Assembly: GCA_030018455.1 (NCBI GenBank)
Contig: JASEFU010000002.1
Coordinates: 1-64,000 of the forward strand
Length of the DNA stretch: 64,000 nt
DNA from: Dehalococcoidia bacterium
GTDB taxonomy: Bacteria > Chloroflexota > Dehalococcoidia > DSTF01 > JALHUB01
Direction of reading: 5' to 3'
Part shown: positions 31,592 to 39,427 of the stretch, piece after piece
Position numbering within the stretch: the first letter of the stretch is position 1
Layout of the letters: every line of letters starts with the position of its first letter
Position numbers and translations under genes: made by a program
Notes under the pieces: generated by a model
What the model was told of the DNA's origin: nothing
Seen by the model: the letters and a program-made list of their open reading frames with translations, nothing else
Databases searched by the model: none

Positions 31592-32899
31592 ATGACGCAC
31601 ATCGGCGAGCCTGTTCAGCTCCTCTACGGCGCTTCTCCTATCGAGAGGAAGCTTAGGGCGCGACTTGAGCGAGACCTGAGTTTCGCTGGCCATCGCACCG
31701 CATACGCAAGCCACAACACTCACGCCTTTGCCGCCAAGTTCCCTCCCCAGTTGCCGAGGGCGTTCATAGAAGACCTTACCTTGCCTGGAGAGCGGGTGCT
31801 TGACCCCATGGCAGGTTCGGGAACGGCGATCGTCGAGGCGGCGCTGTGCGGTCGCGTGGGAATCGGGGCTGATCTGGATCCTTTAGCCACTGCGATATCG
31901 GCAGCCAAAACGACTGCGGTCGACTGCGAGGCGGTTGCCTCACTAACCGAGGCCGTGACCGATTATGCCCAGATCCTCGTCGCGAACGGAGGCTCTCGGT
32001 ACGCCGAAACAGTCCTTTCGTCGCTCGACCCCGAATCCGCCGATTTCGTGCGCTACTGGTTTCTGCCCGACACGATTGCGGAATTGGGGGCGCTCAGAGC
32101 CGCTATCATCAGGCTGACATCGCCTCCTTACCGCCGTCTCTTCGATGTCTTGCTCTCCTCGATCATCGTCACGAAAAGCGGCGGCGTTTCTATGGCCCGA
32201 GACCTGGCTCACTCAAGGCCGCACAGAGTAGACGGGAAACGTGTCAAGAGCGCTATCCAGTCGTTTGCGGAGAAGGCTGGAAAGCTTCAGGGTATGCTGG
32301 GCGAAATCGAATCGTGGCCTGGTACTGCTTACGTCGTTCGCTCCGATTGCAGGCACCTTCCGCTCACGGACAGCAGCATCGATCTGGTAGTGACCTCACC
32401 TCCGTACGCCAACGCAATCGACTACGTCCGTGCCCACAAGTTCTCCCTTGTTTGGCTTGGGTACAGAATAGGTACTCTGTCCCGCCTCAGAACGCGGTAC
32501 ATCGGGGCAGAGTTGGGATCGGCTCCAGGTGAGGGTATTCCGAGCACGACGTGCAATTCCATCTTGGCGAATGTTGAGCGCGTGGACAGGCGCCGAGCAC
32601 GCATCATTGGGCGTTATTTTCGTGATATGCGGGAGACGCTCGGCGAAGTATATCGCGTTCTGCGAGCGGGGCGTGCGGCCATCGTAGTTGTCGGTTCCTC
32701 GACCGTACGCGGTATCTGCATTCCCACCGCCTTGATACTAGCCGAGCTGGGGGAGTCCGTTGGCTTGAAGGTCGTAGGCGTCAAGGAACGTTCAATAGAC
32801 CGGGATCGACGTCTCATGCCGGTGAGCCGCGTGAGCAACAAAGAGGGGATCGAAGCGCGAATGCACGGCGAAGAGGTGGTCGCCTTCGTGAAATCATAA
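31592..32899 (+). CDS. DNA methyltransferase, N4-cytosine type
   Basis: A 435-aa enzyme. HNTHAFAAKFPPQLPRAFIE precedes VLDPMAGSGTAIVEAALCGR (SAM-binding motif, about 69-88), and LVVTSPPYANAIDYVRAHKF (about 269-288) is the catalytic TSPPY typical of N4-cytosine methylases; SPPY with Ser favours N4-cytosine over N6-adenine. A long central helical region probably recognises the DNA target. The downstream gene starts 3 nt later and looks like the cognate nuclease. Composition is less GC-rich than the neighbours, suggesting transfer. Confidence 0.82.
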   Translation: MTHIGEPVQLLYGASPIERKLRARLERDLSFAGHRTAYASHNTHAFAAKFPPQLPRAFIEDLTLPGERVLDPMAGSGTAIVEAALCGRVGIGADLDPLATAISAAKTTAVDCEAVASLTEAVTDYAQILVANGGSRYAETVLSSLDPESADFVRYWFLPDTIAELGALRAAIIRLTSPPYRRLFDVLLSSIIVTKSGGVSMARDLAHSRPHRVDGKRVKSAIQSFAEKAGKLQGMLGEIESWPGTAYVVRSDCRHLPLTDSSIDLVVTSPPYANAIDYVRAHKFSLVWLGYRIGTLSRLRTRYIGAELGSAPGEGIPSTTCNSILANVERVDRRRARIIGRYFRDMRETLGEVYRVLRAGRAAIVVVGSSTVRGICIPTALILAELGESVGLKVVGVKERSIDRDRRLMPVSRVSNKEGIEARMHGEEVVAFVKS

Positions 32900-32902
32900 G
32901 GT

Positions 32903-33637
32903 ATGCCGACCCGCGACGAGTATAAGCAAGTAGCACTTCGAGTGTTGCGCCCGCATGTTGCAAGCCCTGCCACGGCATGGCGGGGCGTTTATCAGCTGCT
33001 TCTCTGGTTCCAGGACGGCCTGCCCCATATTATCGAAGCGGACCAACTCTTGAGGCCCAAGTGGACATCGCGAGCTGCAGCGGTGAGGGATGCCCTGGCT
33101 CAAGAGTTCGGGTGTGCGCCCGATAAGGTGGTCGAAGAGGTCGATCTCCTTCTGAAGAGCGAAATCTTCACCCGGGCGCCTCAGCGGCAGAACCCCCTTG
33201 GCATCGGCTTTGTGACATCGCTTCTCCTTCTCTTGGAGCATTTTTCGTCGCGTCACTACGCGTACTTTACTGAAGAGGCCATCGGAGAGGTCGTCTTCAG
33301 AGGAATAAGAGAGGCGCCGCGCTCTAAACCCGATATTGTGGTGGGGCATAAGGGCTCTGAAATTGCATTGATATCGGCGAAGTGGAGCCTGCGCCACGAC
33401 CGCTTAAAAGACCTAAAAGACGAGTGCGCCTATTTCAAGACCCTTGTTCCTCGCCTCAAGTTTTACGTCGTAACTAACGAATTCAGTCCGGCTCGGCTTG
33501 ACAAAGTGATTAGTGACTACCGGATCGACCGAGTCTTCCACGTTTGCAGGAGACTAGTGGTCGATGTGGCTCAGGTCGATGGCAGAACGGATCAGCTCTC
33601 TGACCTGTCTGATCTTCTGGAGCTATTCGCGGCCTGA
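32903..33637 (+). CDS. predicted restriction endonuclease, PD-(D/E)xK-like
   Basis: A 244-aa protein. SKPDIVVGHKGSEIALISAK followed by WSLRHDRLKDLKDEC (about 144-178) fits a PD...xSxK nuclease core, with Asp of PD and Lys of SAK as catalytic residues and Ser where Glu or Asp is commoner; the KWSLRHDR continuation is seen in some type II enzymes. The N-terminal 130 residues are helical and may bind DNA. Pairing with the methylase 3 nt upstream makes a type II restriction-modification system likely. The cut site is unknown. Confidence 0.72.
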   Translation: MPTRDEYKQVALRVLRPHVASPATAWRGVYQLLLWFQDGLPHIIEADQLLRPKWTSRAAAVRDALAQEFGCAPDKVVEEVDLLLKSEIFTRAPQRQNPLGIGFVTSLLLLLEHFSSRHYAYFTEEAIGEVVFRGIREAPRSKPDIVVGHKGSEIALISAKWSLRHDRLKDLKDECAYFKTLVPRLKFYVVTNEFSPARLDKVISDYRIDRVFHVCRRLVVDVAQVDGRTDQLSDLSDLLELFAA

Positions 33638-33709
33638 TTCCTCTCCTCGATTCCACGCGGGTATTTAGGCCGCTTCGCCCTGATGTCGTTCCTCCCGCTC
33701 CTCGGAACC

Positions 33710-33738
33710 TCGACAGCTACTGCGGGCAAAGATAGAAT
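33710..33738 (+). promoter_or_regulatory. promoter for gmd
   Basis: TCGACA (33710-33715) and TAGAAT (33733-33738) with a 17-bp spacer. Start near 33745; the leader is about 47 nt. Confidence 0.55.
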
Positions 33739-33791
33739 ATGCACGGATTCCGCCGAAGGGCCTCCGCACCTCGCTCAAGGAGGGGTTGTCA

Positions 33792-34781
33792 GTGCCAACT
33801 GCTCTCATCACCGGCATCACCGGACAGGACGGCTCCTATCTCGCTGAACACCTCCTCGCCAACGGCTACCGCGTCTACGGGCTCATCCGCGGGCAGAACA
33901 ACCCCAAGCGGCAGGTCGTCGAAAAAATCCTGCCCGACGTCGAGATCGAGCTCGGCGACCTCCTCGACCAGGCGTCGCTCATCGGCGTCATCCAGAAGGT
34001 GCAGCCGGACGAGGTCTACAACCTGGCGGCCGTCAGCTTCGTGCCCCTCTCCTGGAACCAGCCCGAGCTCACGGGCGAGATCACCGGCCTCGGCGTCCTC
34101 CGCATGCTCGAGGCGATACGCATCGTCACCGCCGCCTCGCCGTCGCGCAGCGCGGCCGGCGGCATCAAATTCTACCAGGCGTCGAGCAGCGAAATGTTCG
34201 GCAGCGTGAAGGAGACGCCCCAGAACGAGAACACGTGCTTCCGCCCCCGCAGCCCCTACGGCGTGGCGAAGGTCTACGGCCACTACATCACCGTCAACTA
34301 CCGCGAGAGCTACGGCATCTTCGCCTGCAGCGGCATCCTGTTTAACCACGAGTCGCCGCGACGGGGCCCCGAGTTCGTGACCCGAAAGATCACGCAGGCG
34401 GCCGTCCGCATCAAGCTGGGGCGCCAGAAGGAGCTGCTGCTCGGCAACCTCGACGCCGAGCGCGACTGGGGCTACGCCGGCGACTACGTCCGCGCGATGC
34501 ACATGATGCTGAACCATCCCGAGGCGGACGACTACGTCATCGGCAGCGGCGAGTGCCACAAGATCAGCGAGTTCGCGGAGCTGGCGTTCCGACACCTCGG
34601 GCTCGACTGGCGCGACTACGTGCGCAGCGACCCCAAGTTCATAAGGCCGGCGGAGGTCGACCACCTCTGCGCCGACTCGACGAAGGCGCGGACGAAGCTG
34701 GGCTGGAAGCCTACCGTCTCGTTCGAGGGGCTGGTGCAGATGATGGTGGAGTCGGACCTCGAGGCCGAGTCGAAGACTTAG
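33792..34781 (+). CDS. gmd: GDP-mannose 4,6-dehydratase
   Basis: A 329-aa extended SDR. TALITGITGQDGSYLAEHLL is the NADP-binding loop specific to Gmd, YQASSSEMFGSVKETPQNEN has the Ser/Glu active site, SPYGVAKVYGHY gives Tyr-x-x-x-Lys, and SPRRGPEFVTRKI is the conserved RRG loop. It forms GDP-4-keto-6-deoxymannose, precursor of fucose, rhamnose or perosamine. GTG 33792 is preferred to TTG 33786 because AGGAGG (33778-33783) is then 8 nt upstream. No fcl or rmd reductase is in the window. Confidence 0.93.
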   Translation: MPTALITGITGQDGSYLAEHLLANGYRVYGLIRGQNNPKRQVVEKILPDVEIELGDLLDQASLIGVIQKVQPDEVYNLAAVSFVPLSWNQPELTGEITGLGVLRMLEAIRIVTAASPSRSAAGGIKFYQASSSEMFGSVKETPQNENTCFRPRSPYGVAKVYGHYITVNYRESYGIFACSGILFNHESPRRGPEFVTRKITQAAVRIKLGRQKELLLGNLDAERDWGYAGDYVRAMHMMLNHPEADDYVIGSGECHKISEFAELAFRHLGLDWRDYVRSDPKFIRPAEVDHLCADSTKARTKLGWKPTVSFEGLVQMMVESDLEAESKT

Positions 34782-34809
34782 CACGATTCCCGCAGCAGAA
34801 AGCAAGCGA

Positions 34810-35787
34810 GTGGAAATAGCCCCCGGTCTTTACCAGATAAAGGTGCCCATGCCCGGGCCCCTCGAATACGTCCTCTCCTACCTCTTTCGGAGCGAAGGCG
34901 GCTACACCCTCGTCGACCCCGGCTGGAACAGCGAGCAGGCGTTCACCGCCCTCAAGCGCCAGCTTTCCGAGATCGGCGCGCCCGTCAGCGAGATTCGGCG
35001 CCTCGTCCTCACCCACATGCACCACGACCACTACGGTCTCGCCGCGAAGGTGCGCGAAGCTGCCGGCTCCGAGGTGCTGCTGCACGAGCGCGACTGGCAG
35101 GCGGTGCGCCCCTATGTCGACGACGTCGAAGGCGCGGTGCGGGAAATCCACCGCTTCCTCACGATGCACGGCGTTCCCCGCAGTGAGGCGATGGACATGC
35201 CGGTGCCCGGTCAGATGCTGCGCAACATCGTGCTCAGGGCGCAGCCCGACCGTCTCCTCCGTGGCGGCGAGACCATCGAAGGCGAAGGCTTCCGCTGGGA
35301 GGTCGTTCACACGCCGGGGCACTCCGCCGGCCACATCTGCCTCTACGAGCGGTCGCAACAGTTGCTCATCAGCGGCGACCACGTCCTGCCCGTTATCACG
35401 CCACACGTCAGCTTCACGGGCCAGCCCGGCAGCGACCCGCTGGGCGACTTCCTGCGGTCGCTGGCGATCCTGAAGCCGCTGGAGGTGCGGCGCGTGCTGC
35501 CCGCCCACGAGTTCGCGTTCGATAACCTGCGGCAGCGGCTGGAGGAGATCGAGAGCCACCACGAGGCGCGCATGGAGGAGGTGCTCGCCACGCTGCGCGA
35601 CGGGCCGAAGACGGCGTACGAGATCGCGCACGACGTGACGTGGGTGACGGGCGAGTTCCGCGACTTCGACTTCGCGATGCAGGGCGCCGCCGTCCGCGAG
35701 ACGCTGGCGCACCTCGAGCATCTGCTGCTGGCAGGCCGCGTCGCCAAAGAGATCGAGGACGGCGTCTTTCGCTACCGCCTCGCCTGA
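34810..35787 (+). CDS. metallo-beta-lactamase-fold hydrolase with winged-helix tail
   Basis: A 325-aa protein. LVLTHMHHDHYGLAAKV (about 69-85) supplies the HxHxDH zinc ligands, VVHTPGHSAGHICLYERSQQ and LLISGDHVLPVITPHVS give the further His and bridging Asp, and RRVLPAHEFAF the last His. The C terminus (about 235-325) fits a winged-helix BLACT_WH-type extension, as in LACTB2-like and thioesterase-like members. Substrate unknown. Starts GTG 34810; its end overlaps the convergent permease gene by 16 nt. Confidence 0.85.
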   Translation: MEIAPGLYQIKVPMPGPLEYVLSYLFRSEGGYTLVDPGWNSEQAFTALKRQLSEIGAPVSEIRRLVLTHMHHDHYGLAAKVREAAGSEVLLHERDWQAVRPYVDDVEGAVREIHRFLTMHGVPRSEAMDMPVPGQMLRNIVLRAQPDRLLRGGETIEGEGFRWEVVHTPGHSAGHICLYERSQQLLISGDHVLPVITPHVSFTGQPGSDPLGDFLRSLAILKPLEVRRVLPAHEFAFDNLRQRLEEIESHHEARMEEVLATLRDGPKTAYEIAHDVTWVTGEFRDFDFAMQGAAVRETLAHLEHLLLAGRVAKEIEDGVFRYRLA

Positions 35788-36689
35788 CTTCGCCGGCCCC
35801 TGGTCGCCCGCGTGAGGAAGTCGAGCCGTCCCGCAAGCGTCAGCACGCCGAGAATGATGACTACCGCCCCCACGGCGACGTTTACCCCTATCACCTCGTC
35901 GAGCACCAACGCGCCCAGCACGAGCCCGATCACCGGTGGTATGTAGGTCACCGCCGACGCGAGGACGCCCACGTTGACGATGAGCCAGTAGTAGGCGATG
36001 TAGGCGAGCCCCGTCCCCAGCACGCCGAGCGTCAGCCACGATAGCCAGGCCTTCGCGCTCACGTCGATGTCCGGCGTTCCCCAGGCGGCAACGAAGGCCA
36101 CCGGCCACATCAGCAGCGCCCCGATCCAGAGTTGGAGGGCCGTCACCAGCACCGGGTCTTCGCCCACAAGCTTCATCCGCGCGAACACGAGCGCGCCCCC
36201 GTAGGAAAGCGCCGCCCCCACGACGGCCAGTTGCCCCAGCAGGCTGCTGTCCGTGATGCGGGTGATGTCGGAGCCTGTGAGGATGAGCACGCCGCCGAAG
36301 CCGATCGCTATGCCCACCAGCGCGGTGAGTCCGAGGCGTTCGTGGGGGAGGAACACCGCGCCGATCAGGGCCGTCCACAGGGGCACCGTCGAGTTGAGGA
36401 CGGCGGCGATGCCGCTATCGATATGCTCCTCTCCCCAGGAGATCATCAGAAAGGGAAGGGCGGTCGCGAAGACGGCCATGAGCGTCGTGTTGGGGACGAT
36501 GGCGCGCGGCGCCGCCACTGCGGGGCGCTTCACAGCCACAATGACGAGCATGGGCAGCGCCCCCAGCGTGAGGCGGACGGCCACAAGGGTGAACGGTGAC
36601 GTCTCTTCAACGATGACCTTTATGAAGAGAAATGACGCGCCCCATACGCAGCCCAGTACCGCCAGGACGAAGATGGCTCTTGCGGTCAA
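35772..36689 (-). CDS. EamA/DMT-family transporter
   Basis: A 305-aa membrane protein with ten hydrophobic segments in two EamA repeats (first from IFVLAVLGCVWGASFLFIKV, second from SSLLGQLAVVGAALSYGGAL). WGASFLFIK and the conserved Pro/Gly pattern near SWGEEHIDSGIAAVLNSTVP are typical. Family members export or import small metabolites such as amino acids; the substrate cannot be assigned. Start is TTG 36689 with AAAGGA 6 nt upstream. Confidence 0.88.
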   Translation of the reverse strand: MTARAIFVLAVLGCVWGASFLFIKVIVEETSPFTLVAVRLTLGALPMLVIVAVKRPAVAAPRAIVPNTTLMAVFATALPFLMISWGEEHIDSGIAAVLNSTVPLWTALIGAVFLPHERLGLTALVGIAIGFGGVLILTGSDITRITDSSLLGQLAVVGAALSYGGALVFARMKLVGEDPVLVTALQLWIGALLMWPVAFVAAWGTPDIDVSAKAWLSWLTLGVLGTGLAYIAYYWLIVNVGVLASAVTYIPPVIGLVLGALVLDEVIGVNVAVGAVVIILGVLTLAGRLDFLTRATRGRRSQARR

Positions 36690-36830
36690 CCGTGGTCCTT
36701 TGTCAGGGGGTTTCTTCCGAGTATAGCATTCGACCGTACTTTGCCCCTAAACGCGCTCTCGCGGACCGGGCCGCCCGCTTGCGGCGACCATCGGGCGGGC
36801 ATGCCCGCCGCCACCTTCTGGGAAGCGCTG

Positions 36831-36858
36831 TTGACGGAGGCGGGACGGCGGCTATACT
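36831..36858 (+). promoter_or_regulatory. promoter for the nitronate monooxygenase-like gene
   Basis: TTGACG (36831-36836) and TATACT (36853-36858), spacer 16 bp. AAAGGAG (36903-36909) precedes the ATG at 36916. The spacer 36690-36915 is shared with the divergent permease; a TATACT -10 for the permease can be read on the minus strand at 36725-36720. Confidence 0.65.
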
Positions 36859-36915
36859 TGAGGGCAATTCTCGTCTTTCCGCGTCTACCGAAGGGCGGGG
36901 GGAAAGGAGCGCGCG

Positions 36916-37890
36916 ATGTTCAAGACGCAACTGACGGAGATGCTCGGAATCGAGCACCCGATAGTACTCGCCGGCATGGCGGGCGTCTCCCAGCCTGACC
37001 TGGCCGCTGCCGTCTCCAACGCCGGAGGACTGGGCGTCCTCGGCGGGACAATGCTGACCTCCGAGACCTTGCGCGGGCAGATGCGCCGCATGAGGGACCT
37101 GACCGACAGACCCTGGGGCGTCGACCTCCTGCTGGCGGAGAACGCCCCCGGTCTCGAAGAGGCGCTCGACGTCGTCCTTGAGGAGCGGCCGCCGGTCTTC
37201 GTCTCCGGCCTGGGGAGTCCGGGCGCCGCCGTTGCGCGCATGCACGACGAGGGGATGAAGGTGATAGCGCTTGTCGGCAACCTGCGTCACGCTCGCCGCT
37301 GCGCCGAGGACGGGGTCGACATAATCGTCGCGCAGGGACACGAGGCAGGCGGCCACACGGGGCGCATCGGTACCCTCGCCCTCGTCCCGCAGGTCGTGGA
37401 GGCGGTCGCGCCGCGTCCGGTCGTTGCGGCTGGCGGGTTCGTCGACGGGCGCGGGCTGATCGCGGCGCTCGCCCTCGGAGCGTGTGGCGTCCTCATGGGC
37501 ACTCGCTTCATCGCCACCGACGAAGCCTTCGCCCACCTCAACTACAAGCAGGCGCTCGTCGAAGCTGCGGACAACGCGACGGTTGTTACGCGCGCCTACA
37601 CGGGCAAGACGGCGCGAACGCTGCGCAACGCCTGGACGGAGGAGTGGGAGCAGCGACAGGACGAGATCAAGCCGTTCCCGCTCCAGTTTGCGGTGGCGGG
37701 CGAGAACCTGGTCAGCGCCGTCCTCGATGGCGAGATGGAGCGCGGCTGCGCCTTCGCCGGGCAGTGCAGCGGCCTCATCCACGACATCGTGCCCGCGGGA
37801 CAGCTCGTGCGGCAGATCGTGGACGAGGCGGAGCGGCTGCTGACGGAGATGGCGGCCCAGTACGCGGCGACGGGCAGGCCGAGAGGATGA
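36916..37890 (+). CDS. nitronate monooxygenase / FabK-like FMN protein
   Basis: A 324-aa TIM-barrel flavoprotein. LGIEHPIVLAGMAGVSQPDL and AAVSNAGGLGVLGGTMLT are the N-terminal FMN-site segments, IIVAQGHEAGGHTGRIGTLA is the diagnostic GxEAGGH motif with the catalytic His, and VVAAGGFVDGRGLIAALALG and GVLMGTRFIATDEA bind the FMN phosphate. Family members oxidise nitronates or, as FabK, reduce enoyl-ACP. No fatty-acid genes surround it, so nitronate monooxygenase-like is the safer label. Confidence 0.85.
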   Translation: MFKTQLTEMLGIEHPIVLAGMAGVSQPDLAAAVSNAGGLGVLGGTMLTSETLRGQMRRMRDLTDRPWGVDLLLAENAPGLEEALDVVLEERPPVFVSGLGSPGAAVARMHDEGMKVIALVGNLRHARRCAEDGVDIIVAQGHEAGGHTGRIGTLALVPQVVEAVAPRPVVAAGGFVDGRGLIAALALGACGVLMGTRFIATDEAFAHLNYKQALVEAADNATVVTRAYTGKTARTLRNAWTEEWEQRQDEIKPFPLQFAVAGENLVSAVLDGEMERGCAFAGQCSGLIHDIVPAGQLVRQIVDEAERLLTEMAAQYAATGRPRG

Positions 37891-37913
37891 GTGCCTGCAA
37901 GTTTCTGGTCGCG

Positions 37914-37941
37914 TTGTGCTCGCTTCCCATGCTGCTATAAT
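37914..37941 (+). promoter_or_regulatory. promoter for the HAD phosphatase gene
   Basis: TTGTGC (37914-37919) and perfect TATAAT (37936-37941), spacer 16 bp. Start near 37948. It shows that codons between 37891 and 37971 are not translated as part of the HAD protein. Confidence 0.65.
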
Positions 37942-37971
37942 GAAAGCAAGCGCCCCGACTGGAGCGAGCCG

Positions 37972-38724
37972 TTGACTGCCGTCGTCACGATTTCCCGCGG
38001 CCAATTCGACGCCCTCATCTTCGACCTTGACGGCGTCGTGACGCAGACGGCCGCCGTCCACGCCGCCGCCTGGAAGCGCCTGTTCGACGACTACCTCCGC
38101 AGGCGGGCGCAAAGAGAAGGCCGTCCCTTCGAGCCGTTTACCCTCGAAGACTACCGTCTCTACGTCGACGGCAAGCCCCGCTTCGACGGCGTGGTCAGCT
38201 TCCTTGAGTCGCGCGGCATCAGCCTCCCTCAGGGGGCCCCCGACGACGGCGAGGGAAAGGAGACGGTGTACGGGCTGGGCAACCAGAAGAACCGCTACTT
38301 CCTGGACCAGCTCGAAAGCCAGGGCGCAGAGGCGTTTCCCTCCACCATCGACCTGATAAAGGACGCAAGATCGAAAGGGTTGAAGACGGCCATCTTCTCC
38401 GCCAGCCGGAACTGCGTTCCCATACTGAAGTCGGTGGGCGCGCTCGATCTGTTCGACGCGCGGGTCGACGGCGTGGTCGCCGCCGAGCTGAAGCTGCCCG
38501 GCAAGCCCGACCCGGCGACGCTTCTTGAGGCCGCGCGACGCCTTGGTGTATCGCCGCAGAGGGCGGTCATCTTCGAGGACGCGATCGCGGGGGTGCAGGC
38601 GGGACGCGCCGGTGGCTTTGGGCTGGTGGTGGGGGTGAATCGCTCGCATGAGGAGAACGTCCTCGCCTCGAACGGCGCGGACGTGGAGGTCTCCGACCTC
38701 AGCGAAGTGACGATCGCCCCCTGA
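37972..38724 (+). CDS. HAD hydrolase, beta-phosphoglucomutase-like
   Basis: A 250-aa protein. ALIFDLDGVVTQTAAVHAAA is motif I with both Asp of DLD and the Val-Thr typical of the beta-PGM/trehalose group. GLKTAIFSASRNC is motif II, LKLPGKPDPATLLEAARRLG has the motif III Lys, and AVIFEDAIAGVQAGRAGGFG is motif IV. The cap lies at about 26-105. The TTG at 37972 is chosen because the promoter occupies the upstream in-frame codons and GGAG sits 7 nt upstream. Probably acts on a sugar phosphate. Confidence 0.85.
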   Translation: MTAVVTISRGQFDALIFDLDGVVTQTAAVHAAAWKRLFDDYLRRRAQREGRPFEPFTLEDYRLYVDGKPRFDGVVSFLESRGISLPQGAPDDGEGKETVYGLGNQKNRYFLDQLESQGAEAFPSTIDLIKDARSKGLKTAIFSASRNCVPILKSVGALDLFDARVDGVVAAELKLPGKPDPATLLEAARRLGVSPQRAVIFEDAIAGVQAGRAGGFGLVVGVNRSHEENVLASNGADVEVSDLSEVTIAP

Positions 38725-38779
38725 CGGTATCGCGGCCATCGATGCGCTCTCCGACGCCCTCTATGCGCTGCGTCGGCGT

Positions 38780-38892
38780 CATCGCCGTAACACAGACGCC
38801 GATCTCCCGGCCCGCCCACAGGCCCTTAAGAGAACCTGGGGGACAGCCCCGGACCCCTGACGGAAGAGACACCCCCTCTGGACTCCCCCTGG
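38780..38892. repeat. dispersed palindromic repeat, copy E
   Basis: Occupies the spacer 38725-38967. GCCGTAACACAGACGCCGAT matches the left end of copies B and D, followed by CCGGCCCGCCCACAGG, CTGGGGGACAGCCCC, and CTCTGGACTCCCCCTGG at the right. The central GCCTGCCGGCAGGC palindrome is missing, so this is a shortened variant. Confidence 0.75.
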
Positions 38893-38909
38893 ACTTGAAG
38901 GAACGTCCA

Positions 38910-38937
38910 TTGACACGGGGCGAAAGGGCGGTATCAT
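38910..38937 (+). promoter_or_regulatory. promoter for the GYD-domain gene
   Basis: Perfect TTGACA (38910-38915) and TATCAT (38932-38937), spacer 16 bp; start near 38944, about 24 nt before the ATG, with AAGGGAGAG as ribosome-binding site. Confidence 0.7.
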
Positions 38938-38967
38938 TGAGCCACCTCAACCTGAAGGGAGAGACGC

Positions 38968-39264
38968 ATGGGCCTGTACATCATGATGACCAACCTTACT
39001 GAGCAGGGCCGCAAGACGATCAAGAACCGGCCCGAGCGCATCAGGGAGGTAAACAAGGAAGTCGAGGCGATGGGCGGCAAAGTGCTCGCCCAGTACGCTA
39101 CCCTCGGCCCGTACGATTTCATCAACGTCATCGAGGCGGAGAACAACGAGACAATCGTCAGGATCTCCGTGGAGCTCGGTTCGAGGGGCACGTTGCAGAT
39201 CATGACCGTGCCCGCCCTCGACATCGATAAGTTCATCTCGCGCGTCTGGGCGCCGGGACGCTAG
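38968..39264 (+). CDS. GYD-domain protein
   Basis: A 98-aa protein. MGLYIMMTNLTEQGRKTIKN, then VEAMGGKVLAQYATLGPYDF and INVIEAENNETIVRISVELG match the GYD domain, named for the Gly-x-Tyr-Asp seen here as GPYD. It probably forms a ferredoxin-like dimer. No reaction is known for the family. Monocistronic with its own promoter. Confidence 0.85.
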   Translation: MGLYIMMTNLTEQGRKTIKNRPERIREVNKEVEAMGGKVLAQYATLGPYDFINVIEAENNETIVRISVELGSRGTLQIMTVPALDIDKFISRVWAPGR

Positions 39265-39427
39265 CCTCGCGTTTCCGCGCCGCCCCGCGATTGGCGCACG
39301 GCGTGACCTGAATTCGCCTTCGGTGGTATATTCTCTGCTGCTGCGTCTTGCGCAAGTACCACGCAGGCGCCGCCGCAGGAGTCCTTCGCTCCGCATTCCG
39401 ACGGCTTGAAGCGAAAGAGGGCAGGAG

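Noticed and set aside
37891-37971. Longer HAD protein starting at 37891
   Set aside because: The TTGTGC-N16-TATAAT promoter lies within these codons and the residues are not HAD-like.
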